Positions 1 to 12,616 are shown, counted from the stretch's first letter. The stretch: DNA of 64,000 nt from Phoma sp. XZ068 (GCA_004835665.1 RBKR01000008.1:1364001-1428000), one strand, 5' to 3'. The notes: generated by a model from the sequence alone, not told the origin. Program-made: numbers and translations.

Positions 1-8
1 TAGCTAAG

Positions 9-514
9 TATTAAGGTTATAAACTAAGCAAAGCTTATAAATACTTCTAAGGTTAGTTTACTAGAATAAGTGCTAGTATAGAAAGAGGTTAGTATAGATA
101 CCTAGTAAAATACTATAATAACTATAGAGCTAATAATAAGTAGTATAGATAGTTAATCTATCTAGCTTAAAAGTTAGGTTAAGTTCTAATAACAAAGTTA
201 ATTAATAAGGTTAAATATAATACTATAAGGGCAGTATTCCTAATTGCTTTATACTAAGGAGATATATATAGTACTTAGTATTATAACAGCTACTAATTAT
301 ACTAATTATTAATTATACTAATTACTAATTATACTAATTATACTAATTATACTAAGACTAATTATAATATATAACTTTATATTATTGCCCTAGTAGTAAC
401 TAATAATACTTATTATTTATACTTATTTATAATACTGTCTCCTATATAGTTTAACTATACTATACTTAGCTTATAATTATTAACTTTTATTTAGTATTCC
501 TTTAGATTATAATA
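9..514 (-). repeat. 3' LTR of element A
   Basis: The 506-bp repeat begins TATTAAGG and ends GATTATAATA. The unmutated solo LTR at 32183-32690 begins TGTTGAAG and ends GATCGTAACA at the matching places, so the canonical TG...CA ends have been changed by C-to-T/G-to-A mutation. Its partner is 8294-8806. Confidence 0.92.
291..366. repeat. Tandem TACTAATTAT-like repeats inside the LTR
   Basis: About seven imperfect copies of a 7-10 bp unit (TACTAATTAT and shorter variants) follow each other. The same block recurs in the right LTR of A (about 8575-8650) and in both LTRs of H (about 44712-44774 and 51163-51215), but not in the LTRs of E, F, X2 and X3. It therefore marks an LTR subfamily. Copy number differs between the two LTRs of A, which explains their 506 versus 513 bp lengths. 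Confidence 0.85.
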
Positions 515-530
515 CTATCTCCTTTCTATC
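515..530 (-). other. Polypurine tract of element A
   Basis: On the minus strand this reads GATAGAAAGGAGATAG directly against the 3' LTR, the expected place for the plus-strand primer of an LTR retrotransposon. It fixes the orientation of A. Equivalent tracts abut the 3' LTRs of C (ending 29106), D (ending 26780), E (from 30408), F (ending 43384), H (from 44925) and X2 (59351-59365). Confidence 0.75.
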
Positions 531-1138
531 TTAGCTTAGTCTCTTAAGCTTAGTTTATATAATATAGGCCCCTCCTTATTTAATAGTATATCTTCTTAAT
601 AATACCTAAATATTCTACTAAGTTAAGTTTTGCCTACTATTACTACCTATATAAATTTATTAAGTTCTTTAGAGAGATTATAGTAAAGAAGTGTTTAACC
701 TATAAAAAGTATAAGTAAGTATATAAAGTCTATATTTACTCTAGGAAATATAGTAAGTATTTAAAGTATAGTTAGTATTATAATATTTATATAATATAGT
801 TAGAGTTTAAATATCTAGAGACTAAGAAAGAAAAGCTACAGGTATAAATAAAAGAAAGTTATAAAGTATAGAATAAAGTGCTTAAGGCCTCTAAAAAGGT
901 GTTAGAAGAGTTATAGGTTATATATATATATAAAGAGTAGTTATACTAATAAATAGATCTACTAGATTATTATATAGAGAAGGTAATTATAGTAGAGAAG
1001 TAAAGTATTATTAAGTAGAAGCTAGAGAAAGAAATAATTTTCTTAGAGGGTCCTTTAGACAGGCTTAGCCTAGCTCTATTGCCTAGTATATAGAGTATAT
1101 TTAAGAAGTAGCTAATTAAGGCTTAGAAAGCTAATATA

Positions 1139-1186
1139 ACGTAAACCACCACCGAGAGCGACAACCCACCGAGAGCGACAAAATCT
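1139..1186. repeat. Left 48-bp terminal inverted repeat of Pogo copy 1
   Basis: It starts ACGTAAACC and is matched exactly, in reverse complement, at 2940-2987. Each inverted repeat contains a 16-bp unit CCACCGAGAGCGACAA twice, 17 bp apart (repeat positions 11-26 and 28-43), a plausible double transposase-binding site. Confidence 0.93.
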
Positions 1187-1206
1187 CTTGGCACGACTAA
1201 CACTAG

Positions 1207-2907
1207 TTATGAATTATCAGATTCATCGCTATCAAACAAGGATCCTATGAACCTTGTGCTCGCATCTGATTCAGAAGTGTCTTCTGAATCCTTTTTGCAC
1301 GTACGAGCGTTGTGCCCAGTCCCTCCACAGTTCCCACAGCGCCGTAGAGCTGGTTGTGCTATTTCTTGATCACCACCACCTCGAGTCCTTTTGGACGACA
1401 AAGCCACCACAGACGCCTCAGCAGCTACCTGCGCTGACCCTACTCCATACTCCAATGTACCCCCATGCTGAATCTGCTTCCTTTTGCGCCCTTTCCGCTT
1501 GGTCATCACTGCCAATTGCTCTTCAAGCTCAGTATTGCGGGCAGCAAGAAGCGCATTTTGATGCAGCATTAGTTCAGCTCCCTTTACAAGCTGTGAGAAG
1601 CCAGCTTGGGCAGCAACTGGTGACCGAGTAAAAGACTCGCTCACAAGCTTTGACTGAGACCCAAATTCATGCGTATTGCTTGGAGTCTTCGACTGCCACG
1701 GGGTTGTTGGTAGTGGGGGTTGAGGCGGGGTACGCAACCGTGTCTCCAGGCGATCCAACACTACCTGCGCGTTGACAGGGACTAGTCCTGATGCCTCAAA
1801 GGCCTTTCGACAATTAGCCTGTGTGAATACGTCAAAAAACGCGTCCTTGAAGGCAGGTAGGAAGCCTTCCTTGTTGATGTGGAAGACGCGTCGGCGTGCC
1901 AAGTCTCGGACGCGTTGGGAGTACTTCCGCTTCAATGGCGAGAAGCAGACCACATCAAGTGGCTGGAGGATGTGTGATGAATGGGGAGGCATACAGAGCG
2001 TAAGGATCTTGTTCTCCAAGCAATAGTCCTTGAACTCCTGGTTAAGGTGGCTCTCGTGACCGTCCAAAATGAGCAGCCGGTATACCCCCACCTGACGCGC
2101 TGTTGTATGCGTGTCAAAGTGCTTCAACCACTCCAGGCCAAGCGCGTTGTTTGTCCATCCGTTCTCTGAGACAGAGAGCTTCCAATTACGCGGTATATCT
2201 GCCTCCTCGTACCATGCAGAGATGTGGACACGCCCTTTGTAGATGATAAATGGCGGGGTTGCGTGGCCAGCAGCGCAGATACTCTGGATGACTGTAACCC
2301 ACTCGCGATCTCCTGGCTGAACGAGCTCTGGTCGAGTACGTCTATCAGAGCCTGTGACGACCTTCATGGACCCAATGACGCCCATCTGGAAGCCAGTCTC
2401 GTCAAAGTTGTGCACGTCGTCGTCATGGACGCCGTACTTGGCTTTGGTATCCTCTACCAACTTGAACCACGCGCCAATGACCTCAGGATCTTCCTGCATT
2501 ATCCTCTGCCTATCCTTTGCTCGATTGAACGCCATCTTGAGCCTATCTGAGCGCGTCACAAAGCGCGCAGCCCAGTGCTTGCCAACTGGCTTTCCATCAC
2601 GCACACCCAACAGTTTATCAGCCATATCTGCCACCTCACACAGCCGGGGCGCAAAGCCTCGCGCGTCAAGGTCAAGTATGTATTGGATAATCGTCTCTTC
2701 CTCTATTGCAGTAAGCTTGAGGCAGTTCACGCGTGTTTCGAGTCGAAATGGTATTCCCTTGGCACGTTTAGATAGGGTATGATGATTAACGTTGAATGCT
2801 GCAGCAGCGCGTCGCAGGCTTGGAAATTCATCTGAACGATAGGCTAGAAGGGCAAGCTGGACCCTACCTTCGTCTTGTTGATATTGCGCGTTGTGTTGTT
2901 GAGACAT
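1207..2907 (-). CDS. Pogo/Fot1-family transposase (DDE_1), copy 1
   Basis: An uninterrupted 566-codon gene. The N-terminal ~130 residues form the paired helix-turn-helix region of this family (psq-like, then CENP-B/Tc5-like) that binds the terminal repeats. The catalytic core has Asp169 in NFDETGF, Asp282 in LILDGHESH and Asp318 in LQPLDV, giving DD35D spacing as in Fot1/Pogo enzymes. Residues around 440-490 are Leu/Glu-rich and end in a basic KRKGRKRK stretch, a likely nuclear signal. A CCHC zinc knuckle (CGNCGGTGHNARTC) lies at 524-537, followed by an acidic tail. It should cut and paste the element at TA. The ATG is 32 bp inside the right inverted repeat. All key residues are present, so the enzyme is probably functional. 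Confidence 0.95.
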   Translation of the reverse strand: MSQQHNAQYQQDEGRVQLALLAYRSDEFPSLRRAAAAFNVNHHTLSKRAKGIPFRLETRVNCLKLTAIEEETIIQYILDLDARGFAPRLCEVADMADKLLGVRDGKPVGKHWAARFVTRSDRLKMAFNRAKDRQRIMQEDPEVIGAWFKLVEDTKAKYGVHDDDVHNFDETGFQMGVIGSMKVVTGSDRRTRPELVQPGDREWVTVIQSICAAGHATPPFIIYKGRVHISAWYEEADIPRNWKLSVSENGWTNNALGLEWLKHFDTHTTARQVGVYRLLILDGHESHLNQEFKDYCLENKILTLCMPPHSSHILQPLDVVCFSPLKRKYSQRVRDLARRRVFHINKEGFLPAFKDAFFDVFTQANCRKAFEASGLVPVNAQVVLDRLETRLRTPPQPPLPTTPWQSKTPSNTHEFGSQSKLVSESFTRSPVAAQAGFSQLVKGAELMLHQNALLAARNTELEEQLAVMTKRKGRKRKQIQHGGTLEYGVGSAQVAAEASVVALSSKRTRGGGDQEIAQPALRRCGNCGGTGHNARTCKKDSEDTSESDASTRFIGSLFDSDESDNS

Positions 2908-2939
2908 GTTAGGATGAAAGGAGGAGGAGTGGTCTTGGC

Positions 2940-2987
2940 AGATTTTGTCGCTCTCGGTGGGTTGTCGCTCTCGGTGGTGGTTTACGT
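2940..2987. repeat. Right 48-bp terminal inverted repeat of Pogo copy 1
   Basis: Exact reverse complement of 1139-1186, ending GGTTTACGT before the TA target duplicate. The transposase start codon lies just inside it, so this repeat and the following ~30 bp probably hold the promoter. Confidence 0.93.
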
Positions 2988-3049
2988 TAGTACTTCCTAA
3001 TTAGTCTTAAATTTCTTTAATAGCTACTAGTAGTTTATAAGGTTTATAG

Positions 3050-6000
3050 AAGGTTTTTATATATTTTCTAAGATAGAGTATTCTAACTATTTAACTAGGT
3101 ATTTGTCCTTATATCTTTTCTTTTAATATTATATTATTTTTTTAACTTCCTACTTAGTTTCTTTCTTAACCTAGTAGTAAAAGTCTTTCTAGATTAGTAT
3201 ATTAGGGTCTACTAGTTCTAATAGTAATATATAGAATATAGAGTGTATTCTAGCATTCTATAGTAGTTTAAGTTAATAGTTTATAGGGCTAATTTACCTA
3301 GAAATAAAAAATAGTCTAACCTTAATATAATCTAGTTTTTTTATTAGTCTTCTTGTTTATAAGTTTTTTATAAGGAGATAGACTTTATCCCCCTCTTTTA
3401 GCTAAGGTGCTGTTTTTCTTTTCTAATTAATATAAGAGATTACTTGTTATTAAGCTTTGTTAATATTTTTAAGTAATTTTTAGTATACTTTCTTTAGTTT
3501 ATATACTAAGGTTATTACTAAATCTGTTTAGATATTACTATTAAGAGATCTTATAAAGAGATTTAGATGTCTTCTATAATTTATAAAGAATAGCGTTATA
3601 CCTATTACTTCTAATAATTTATTATTATATATAATCTATACTATAGGTAATAGTAAAACCTAGTTGTCTTGCTTCTAGTTACTGTATATCCTTAAGTATA
3701 TTTCTATAGTCTAATTTATTCTTTCTATTTATCTATCTATTTATAGATAATATATAGTTAATAGCTTTTTCTTAGTACTAATAGCTACTATAAGTATAGT
3801 CTAATAGTTTAATATAAAGAGCTTATTTCTATTACTAATAATTAATTCTAGTATACTATAGTAATAGATAATTCTATCTAGAAATACTTATATAAGCTGC
3901 TCTATAGTATAACTATATTAAAATAGTATTATTTCTACTACTTTAGTAAACCTATCTACTATAATAAAGATTAAGTTATAGGTATATCTTATAATAGAGT
4001 CCTTAGAAATAGGTAGTTATATAATAAAATTTATTATAATATTTATTTATAGTGCCTTTAGTAGCTCTATTACTTATATTTCTCTATACTTTATATATAT
4101 ACTATACTTATTCTATTAATAATTAATATAGTTCTTAATAAACTTAGTAACCTTGTTCTTTATATAGCTAAACTTATAGTATTATCTAATAAGTTCTATT
4201 ATTTATATTATACTAGGTTGTCTATAAAGCAGGTTATTATAATAATAGCTTATAATTTTATTTTCTAATTCCTCTAGTACCATTATAGGCATATATTATT
4301 CTTATTAAACTTATATTATATTATTAAGCTGCTAAAATAATCCTAGTAATCTATTCTTATTAACTCTAAGTATAGTAAACTAGTTAATAGTCTTTTCTCT
4401 AGCTAGGTTATATTGTCTACCAAGTATATTAGCTCTACTATTATCTTTTTCTAGTATATATAGTATCTTAAACTTATACTATTCTAATAGCTTAGACTAG
4501 TATACTTATTATTAGTTAAGTGTCTTAGTAGTAGTAAAGTATACTAAGTTCTTATAATTAGTATAAATAGTAAGTTCTAAGTAGCTTTCTATATAGATTC
4601 TCTAATATTCTAGGGCTAATATAATAGCTAGTAATTCCTTATTATATATATTATATTATTCCTCTAGTTCTAAGAATTTCCTAAAGTAGTAGGCAATTAA
4701 GTACTATTATCTATCTTATTTCTATATAGTATAAGCTCTTAATACTAAATCTAAGGTATCTATCTTAATTTAAAGTAGCTTTCTATATTTAAATATAATT
4801 ATTATAGGTAGCTTAATATAGGACTATTTAAGCAACTTAAAAGTATTTTCTTATACTTATTCTTACTTAAATAGTATATTCTTCTATATAAGCTTTATAA
4901 GTAGTAAGGTTTTAAGTAAATAATCCTTAATAAAGTATTAGTTAAAGTTAATAAATCCTAGAAATTCCTAAATTTCCTTAAAAGAAGTAGAAGTTAGCTA
5001 ATTCTTTATAACCTAAATCTTTATTTTACTTATCTTAACTCTATATCTTCCTATAATATAGCTAAGGAATTCTACTTCTTCTTTATACTATTTATATTTC
5101 TTAGGTTTAAGTTAAAGATCTACCTTTCTAAGGTATTTTAATACTTCTCTAATATAGTAAATATATTCTTTTAGTATTACTAAGTATACTAGGATATTAT
5201 TAAGGTATACTACTACTATAATATCTAAGTATACTCTTAATATATTATTAATAAGGGCCTAATATATAGCTATTATATTAGTAAGCCTAAATAGTATTAC
5301 TAAGTACTTAAAATAACTATAGTATATTCTAAATATAGTCTTCTATTCTTTACCTTTTTTTTATATATATAAAGTTATATACTCTATATAAATTAAGTGT
5401 AGTAAAGTATTATACTCTAGATAACTAATTTTATAGTTTCTTAATATTTAGTAATAGGTATTAATTCTTAATTATAATATTATTAAGTTTCTAGTAGTTA
5501 ATATATATTTATAATTTACTATCTTTCTTTAGTATAAAGAGAACTAGAAATCCTACTAGTAATTCTAATTCTTATATAAATCCTTTCTTAAAGTTCTTAT
5601 TAATATATTTCTTAAGTATACTAAGTTTGTTTTTAGATATTCTATATATAGGCCTAAAAGGCAGTTTTTTTTCTTTTTAGAGCTTAATCTTATAATTCTA
5701 GAGTTTATACTATAGTAATATTTTTATAGTCTTCTTATTATAGAAGAGTTTTATATAACCCTTATATTTATCTAGGATATTAGGAGGTATACTATCTCTC
5801 TTCTTAACTATTACTTTATAACTAGTAGAGTATTCTATATCTATATAGTTAACTACTCTATTTTAGTATATCTTATATATTAAAGAGATATTATTAGTCT
5901 CCTTTTTATCTACTAGTTATATTATAAACTATATAGGCTATAATATAGTAGTGCTATATCTATATTAACTTAATAAAAGCTATTAATTCTTCTAATTAAT

Positions 6001-8260
6001 ATCTAGATTATACTTTCTTAACTATAGAAGTCTTTATATAATATTATAAGTAGCTATCTTAAAAGTATCTAGGGTTATTTCCTTATAGTATCTATAGATT
6101 TAAAGGTATACTATAGTTACTTTATATATAATCTTAGATTTTTTTAGTATTAGTTCTCTATTAGCTACTCTAAGTAGGTAAGGTATTATCTTTTAAGTAG
6201 AGTATAGTCTAGCTAGCTATACTACTTATAAAGAGATATAATTAAACTATACTCTAGAGTCTAAGAGTGTATATATCTATCTTCTATTTACTCTAATAGG
6301 TAACTTAATTAGTTAGTAATTACTTTTAATACTATTAATAGATTAATCTCTAGTACCTACTAGCACTACCTTAAAAAAGGATTCTCTTATCTAAAGCTAT
6401 TACTTTACTTCTTTTTTTTATAAGTCTTATAGTAGGGATTAAAGTAGGTCTGCTAATACTAATTAAAGTATTACTTATTTACTACTACTCTTTATTATCT
6501 ATACTTAGACTTATTCTAGCTAGGAAAGTTTTTATTATTATATTTATTTATTAGGTATAGTATATAGTAATTCTCCTTATAATCTTCTTATTATAGTTTA
6601 TATAAATATCTCTTTAGAAACTATTCTAAATTAAGCTTCTTTAAGTAATATATTTAGTATCTATTATAGTAGTATACTGTCTATAATAGTACTCTATAGT
6701 ATAGGTTTCTTAGGTCTAAGCTATAATTAGGTTTTAAGTAATTATAGTTCTAGCTTTAATATACTTCTAGTTAATAATATTATTAGTATTTCTTATATAA
6801 CTTATTATACTAATTTTCTTTCTTATTATCTACCTTAATAGAGGGGATAATTAGGTCTTAATATAACTTAGTATAGGCCTTATTATTAGCTTTCTTAACT
6901 TTATATTATTTATATTCTAAATAATATATATTATACTATACTTTATATTATATAGTAGTAGAGTATACTAACTTATTCTAATCTTTATAATTCTCTAGGT
7001 ATTATCTAGGTAGTTATAGTATATTATCTTTAGTATTAAGTATCTAGGTTATATAGAATTTATAGTATAGAGTTATAGCTATACTAGAAGCTTCTAGGAG
7101 TTTAAGGTACTCCTCCCTTAATATCTATATAATTATATATTTATAACTATAAAGGTGTTTATATTCCTATAATCTTATAGGTACTAGTTTATATATAGCT
7201 TCTAGTTTAGTATCTTTATTATATCCTAACTCTAGATCCTCTATAAGTTGTCTAATTCTATTAGTAAGAATTTCTTATTTATTACTAGTATTCTTGCTAT
7301 CTAGCCTACTAGCTAATATATTAATCTATTAGAATACTTTGTTTTAGTAATACTCTCTAGTAAAGTAGCCTAGTTTACTATAGTTATAATAAGTCTAGCC
7401 CTTATTATACTTATTATTATTATATTTCTTTTTTTTATTCTATTATAGTTTTATAGTTATTAGCCTCTTATTTATATTAGATAGGTCTATTACCTTAGGT
7501 CTATAGTACCTACTCTAAGTATTACTATAAATCTAGTAACTTATATTAGGTTAGTAGTTATTTCTATAGTTACTATAATTAGTATAGTTATTCTATTAGT
7601 TATATTATAGTTAAGATAGCTAGCCTATAGCTTAAGTATATAGATTATTATATAGCTCTTATTAGAGCTTATATAGTTTAATATTAAAGTTAATTACTAT
7701 ATTAATAAGGTTATCTAAGGTTTCTATACTTATACTAATATATATTAGTTTGTTTTTTACTTTAGGTTTAAGTCCTTAATAAAATATTATAGTTAATATA
7801 GTATTATTCTAGTCTATATTAGCTATAAGTTACTAGAACTTAGTAGTATAATTAGTAGTAGATTAGGTCTAATAAATATATTAGATATTCTATCTAGTAA
7901 TAGTAGGTTTATTTAAAACTTTAAAGATTAGGTAGATCTTATCCTTAAAAATATTAAAGTCTTCTATTTATATATTAACCTTATTAAGAGTATTATTTTT
8001 ACTATAGAGTTAAATAAAAGGTTTAATCTAGGTAAATACTTTTCTATATATATAGCTTACTACTAAGGTAACTCTCTTCTTAGCCTCTACTTTATCTCCT
8101 TAGAATATAAAGAATAGGTCCTATTATATTAACTAGTTATCTAGCTTACTATAGTCTCCCTTATAGAGATAAAGTTACTTAATATTAATAGTATTAGTAG
8201 TAATAGTTCTTTTTATTATATTAATATTAGAGTATAAGCTAGTAGGAGTAACTTTAGTTT
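3050..8260 (-). pseudogene. gag-pol of element A (RIP-destroyed)
   Basis: Read on the minus strand, the domain order is gag, CCHC zinc knuckle (7350-7391, Cys and His codons mutated to Tyr), aspartic protease (about 6230-6290), reverse transcriptase with its YLDD motif converted to YLNN (about 5201-5212), RNase H (about 4450-4800), integrase (about 3450-4300) and a C-terminal chromodomain (about 3050-3200). The protease-RT-RNase H-integrase order and the chromodomain identify a Ty3/Gypsy chromovirus. Stops are frequent, nearly all at Gln/Trp positions. Boundaries were estimated by collinearity with element F. Confidence 0.8.
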
Positions 8261-8293
8261 CTAAAGTAGTACTTATTTTAGAAGTATTTAAAA

Positions 8294-8806
8294 TATTAAA
8301 GTTATAAACTAAGTAAAGCTTATAAAGACTTCTAAGGTTAGTTCTCTAAGATAAGTGCTAGTATAGAAAGGGGTTAGTATAGATACCTAGTAAAATACTA
8401 TAATAACTATAGAGTTAATAATAAGTAGTATAGATAGTTAATCTATCTAGCTTAAAAGTTAGGTTAAGTTCTAATAATAAAGTTAATTAATAAGGTTAAA
8501 TATAATGCTATAAGGGTAGTGTTTCTAATTACTATATACTAAGGAGATATATATAGTACTTAGTATTATAATAGCTACTAATTATACTAATTATTAATTA
8601 TACTAATTATTAATTATACTAATTACTAATTATACTAATTATACTAAGACTAATTATAATATATAACTTTATATTATTACCCTAGTAGTAACTAATAATA
8701 CTTATTATTTATACTTACTTATAATACTGTCTCCTATATAGTTTAACTATACTATACTTAGCTTATAATTATTAACCTTTGTTTAGTATTCCTTTAGATT
8801 ATAATA
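8294..8806 (-). repeat. 5' LTR of element A
   Basis: A 513-bp repeat matching 9-514 and followed by the CTAAG duplicate at 8807-8811. It differs from its partner by RIP-type transitions and by copy number of the TACTAATTAT block. Confidence 0.92.
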
Positions 8807-8811
8807 CTAAG

Positions 8812-9419
<608 letters not shown>

Positions 9420-9420
<1 letters not shown>

Positions 9421-12400
9421 TATTCTTAAAGTCTAAGGCTAGAGTCTAGGTATTCTAGAACTTATTATACCTTTTCTATTAAAGTAAGTATTATAGTTAG
9501 CCTTTCCTTATTTATTTTTCTAGAATTCTTTCTACCTCTTAAACTTTATCTTCTTTAGGTATTACGTTAGGTAGGTAGGTATTATCCTCTTCTATTACTC
9601 TAGGCTTTTAGTATTCTAGTAGTAAAATATAGAATATATTATATATATAATATAAGAGTAGTAGAAGTAAGTAGTATACCTACACTTTAATTATATATTA
9701 TACTCTAAATAGGCTAATAAACTTACTAGAGAGTTTTCTGCTTAGTTATTATACTAAGCTAATATACTTAGTACTAAGTAGTACTAGGTCCTCTAGGTAG
9801 AGAGTTTTATTCTTATACTTTTTATTATAATACTAGCTTTAGTATTTATATACTTTTTTTAGATATTATACTAGCGTCTCCCTTATACTATATATATATT
9901 TTACTCTTTTAACTATATTTAGTATCTCTTTTTCTAGCCTACTATTCTTAGAAGGCTTTATAAGTAAGAAATACTTACTATATATAGTATAGAATAGAGT
10001 TATCTTAGTAAATTTATATACTAAATTATTATAAGTAAACTATATAGTAAAGTTATACCTAATTATTCTAGAAGGTTAATATAAATATTTAAAAGTACTA
10101 TTTAAGAGTCTAATTCTATTATTTAGTTTACCTATCTATTTAGAGATAGAAGGCTATACTTAGTCTATACTTTACCTATAGTTAGTAGTAAATCTCTATT
10201 TAAAATTCTAAGGTAAAGATACTTTCTTTATTAGAGATAATACTCTTTTATATTCTAAACTTTAGTATAATATTTATAAAGTAAGCTTTTATAAATTACT
10301 TTATATCCTATATCTTTAAAGTAGGTATATAGATAGCTAACTTAGAGAAGTAGTATATTATTATAAAGATTATATTAAATATATAACCTAAGAAATCTTT
10401 AGCTAGTAGTAAGCTAGTAATAAAGTCTAGTATAATCTTTTTAAAGATTTCCTCTAGTATAGGCAGAAGTAATAGCTTTCTATATTTACTATATCTTAGA
10501 GCTTTACTTCTTTAGTAAATAGTATAAGTTTTTATATAATTCTAAATATCTTAGCTAAGTAAAGGCTAGTAGTAAGTTCTCTTAATTAGCTTAAGTATCC
10601 TATATATACTAAAGTAGCCTACTATATATATATTATAGTTCTATAATAAAATCTCTTACCTAATAGCTAGTTTATTTAGAATATATACTCTACTATTATA
10701 TCTTAGAACTTTTCTTTTATTAAGGCAATATATATATACCTTTCTATAGTTTTAAGTACTCTTCTTATTTATTAAACCTATAATTTACTTTTAGGTAAAG
10801 GTATCTTTCTACTATAGCTTATATAAAGTTTTAATAAGTAATTAATACTTTACTATTATAGGTTTACTACTAACTAGTACTCTAGCTAGTAAGTATAGTA
10901 TATATAGTATATATTCTATAGTGCTAGTAGTAGAGACCTAACTAGTTCTATAAATACTAGTACTATATATCTTATATATACTTAATAAGCTAGGCTTATT
11001 TATAAATCTACTTACTCTACTAGCTATATTTCTTACTAATAATTTATTCTATAAAGTAGGTAATAGTTAGGTTAGTAGTAAGTTTTCTTATATATAATCT
11101 ACTCTTTATAAGGGTCTATCTATAGAGTTTATTTTTCTTAAGTAATATTCTATTTTAAAATTAAAGGCTACTAAATATATAGCCTATTATACTTGCTATA
11201 GGCTAAGCTACTATATAGTATATATACTATATAGGTTATTATAATTTATTAGCACTTAAATAGTATACTATATACCTTTAAGGTAATATCTCTACTTCTT
11301 AAAGCTATATATAATAGCTAAAAGCTGTAAGTTATAGACTTTATAGTTTAATTTAGTAGTTTATAGCTTTCTTAAAATAAAAGTAATTAAGTACTACTTA
11401 TTATCTTTAAATAGCTAGAAAAGAATCTTTAATATTATAAATATAGATATATCTATTTTTATATAGATAAGTAGAGTAAAGTTATAATAATATAGGATAG
11501 GTGCCTCTAGAAAGCAGGCTTTTAGCTCTTTAAAGGCCTTATTATTAGTATTATTCTAGTTAAAGTCTTAGTTTTTCTTTAGTAATTAAGTAAGAGGAGT
11601 AGTTTTTCTTATATATCTCTTAATAAAATATTAGTAGAAGTTAGTAAATTCTAAAAAGGATTATAGTTCCTTTATATTAGTTAGTTATAGCTACTTAGTA
11701 ATAGTACTTACCTAAGTAGAATTAGTGTATATACTATATATTCTAATAATAAAGCCTAGAAAGTATATACTATTAGATATAAATATATATTTCTATAGGT
11801 TAATAAATAGTTCTACTTTTTATAGTAACTAAAGTATATATATATATATAGTATACTAGTAGGACTTAATATCCTTACTACTAGTATAAATAAAGATATT
11901 ATCTAGGTAGACTATATAGATATAATCTAGGTATTCTCTAAGAGCCTTATTAATATAGGCCTAGAAGCTTATAGGGGCATTTATTAGCCTAAATAGTATT
12001 ACTAAATACTTAAAATAGCTATATCTAGTTCTAAAGGTAGTCTTTTACCTATCTTCTACTTTAATTTATAATCTATAGTAGGTATTTTAAAGGTCTAGAG
12101 TTATATAGTAGTATATACCTAATAGATAGTCTAGTGTCTCTCTAATTAGGGGGAGTAGATAATAATCTTTTACTATAATAGAATTTAACTCTTAGTAGTC
12201 TATATAAAAGTAAAGTATTCTATTTTTTATAAAAATAAATAAGATAGAGGCTTCTATAGAGCTAGTACTATACTAAATCTAGCTATTTTATAAGGCCTTT
12301 TCTAGATATTCTTAAAGTACCTAAAGCTTATATAAAGAGAGGTTATAGAGTAGTCTATATAGTAGCTCTTTTCTTTCTATAAAAGAGATTATATAATCTA

Positions 12401-12616
12401 ATAGCTTAAAGTTTAGTAGAGTAGTAGCTGCTCCTTTATTAAAGATATTAGTATATTTTCTTAATATATTAGAAATATATACTTTTTATACTATATATAC
12501 TATATATATATATATACCTTATATTTTAATTCTACTTTACTAGATTATATAATACCTAAAAGAAAGAATTTAGAGTTAGGTTATTTAATTTTCTTCTTTA
12601 GTTCCTTAATAGTAGT
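9420..12616 (-). pseudogene. pol of element B: RT, RNase H, integrase, chromodomain
   Basis: Minus-strand reading gives a Gypsy reverse transcriptase (about 11650-12450) with a readable TRYSYFKYLV...LINAPISFQ block and a YLDN catalytic motif near 11890-11915 (second Asp changed to Asn, as RIP does). RNase H follows at about 11150-11600, integrase at about 9750-10800, and a chromodomain-like end at about 9430-9570 (EVERILEK...YL...W). Stops are at Gln/Trp-type codons. The protease/gag side continues beyond element C at 29345. Confidence 0.75.

Larger units (their letters stand above)
1139..2987 (-). mobile_element. Pogo/Fot1-type DNA transposon, copy 1 (intact)
   Basis: The element is 1849 bp with perfect 48-bp terminal inverted repeats at 1139-1186 and 2940-2987 and a TA duplication at 1137-1138 and 2988-2989. 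It carries one transposase gene on the minus strand. The empty site is preserved in the paralogous element H (TA at 45547-45548), confirming both ends. Base composition is balanced and free of RIP, unlike the surrounding AT-rich element A. It is the same length as the copy at 54035-55883 and encodes an identical protein. It disrupts the antisense ORF of A. Confidence 0.97.
629..3076 (+). pseudogene. Antisense ORF of element A with Zn2Cys6-like motif, interrupted by Pogo
   Basis: On the strand opposite to gag-pol, one frame runs from about 629 to 1138, is interrupted by the Pogo element, and resumes from 2990 to a stop at 3074-3076. All internal stops are TAG or TAA where CAG, CAA or TGG is plausible. 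The same frame is continuous in element H (about 45042-45635). Near its start, TGY/TAY codons are spaced C-x2-C-x6-C-x8-C-x2-C-x6-C; the first Cys is still TGT in A (692-694). A Glu/Lys/Leu-rich, probably coiled-coil stretch follows. The 3' end overlaps, tail to tail, the chromodomain end of pol. The spacing fits a fungal Zn(II)2Cys6 motif, but the Cys assignment is inferred by reversing RIP. The true start is unknown. Confidence 0.6.
9..8806 (-). mobile_element. Element A: full-length RIP-degraded Ty3/Gypsy chromovirus, split by a Pogo element
   Basis: Two long terminal repeats (9-514 and 8294-8806) enclose a Gypsy interior read on the minus strand. A perfect 5-bp target duplication CTAAG lies at 4-8 and 8807-8811, so the ends are certain. 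A purine-rich tract on the minus strand (515-530) abuts the left LTR, which is therefore the 3' LTR. Removing the 1849-bp Pogo insertion plus its duplicated TA leaves about 6.95 kb, normal for the group. The interior aligns along its length, in reverse, with element F (37064-43868). CpA and TpG are nearly absent and stops lie at Gln/Trp positions, so the element is dead through RIP. It sits in the 3' side of element B. Confidence 0.93.

Noticed and set aside
291..366. Possible CRISPR-like or satellite array
   Set aside because: The units are short and contiguous without spacers, and lie within an LTR present in several elements. It is an LTR-internal tandem repeat.
1254..2782. Several plus-strand frames of 66-142 codons inside Pogo copy 1, repeated in copies 2 and 3
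   Set aside because: They are shadows of the 566-codon transposase, which has full family motifs; the shadows show none.
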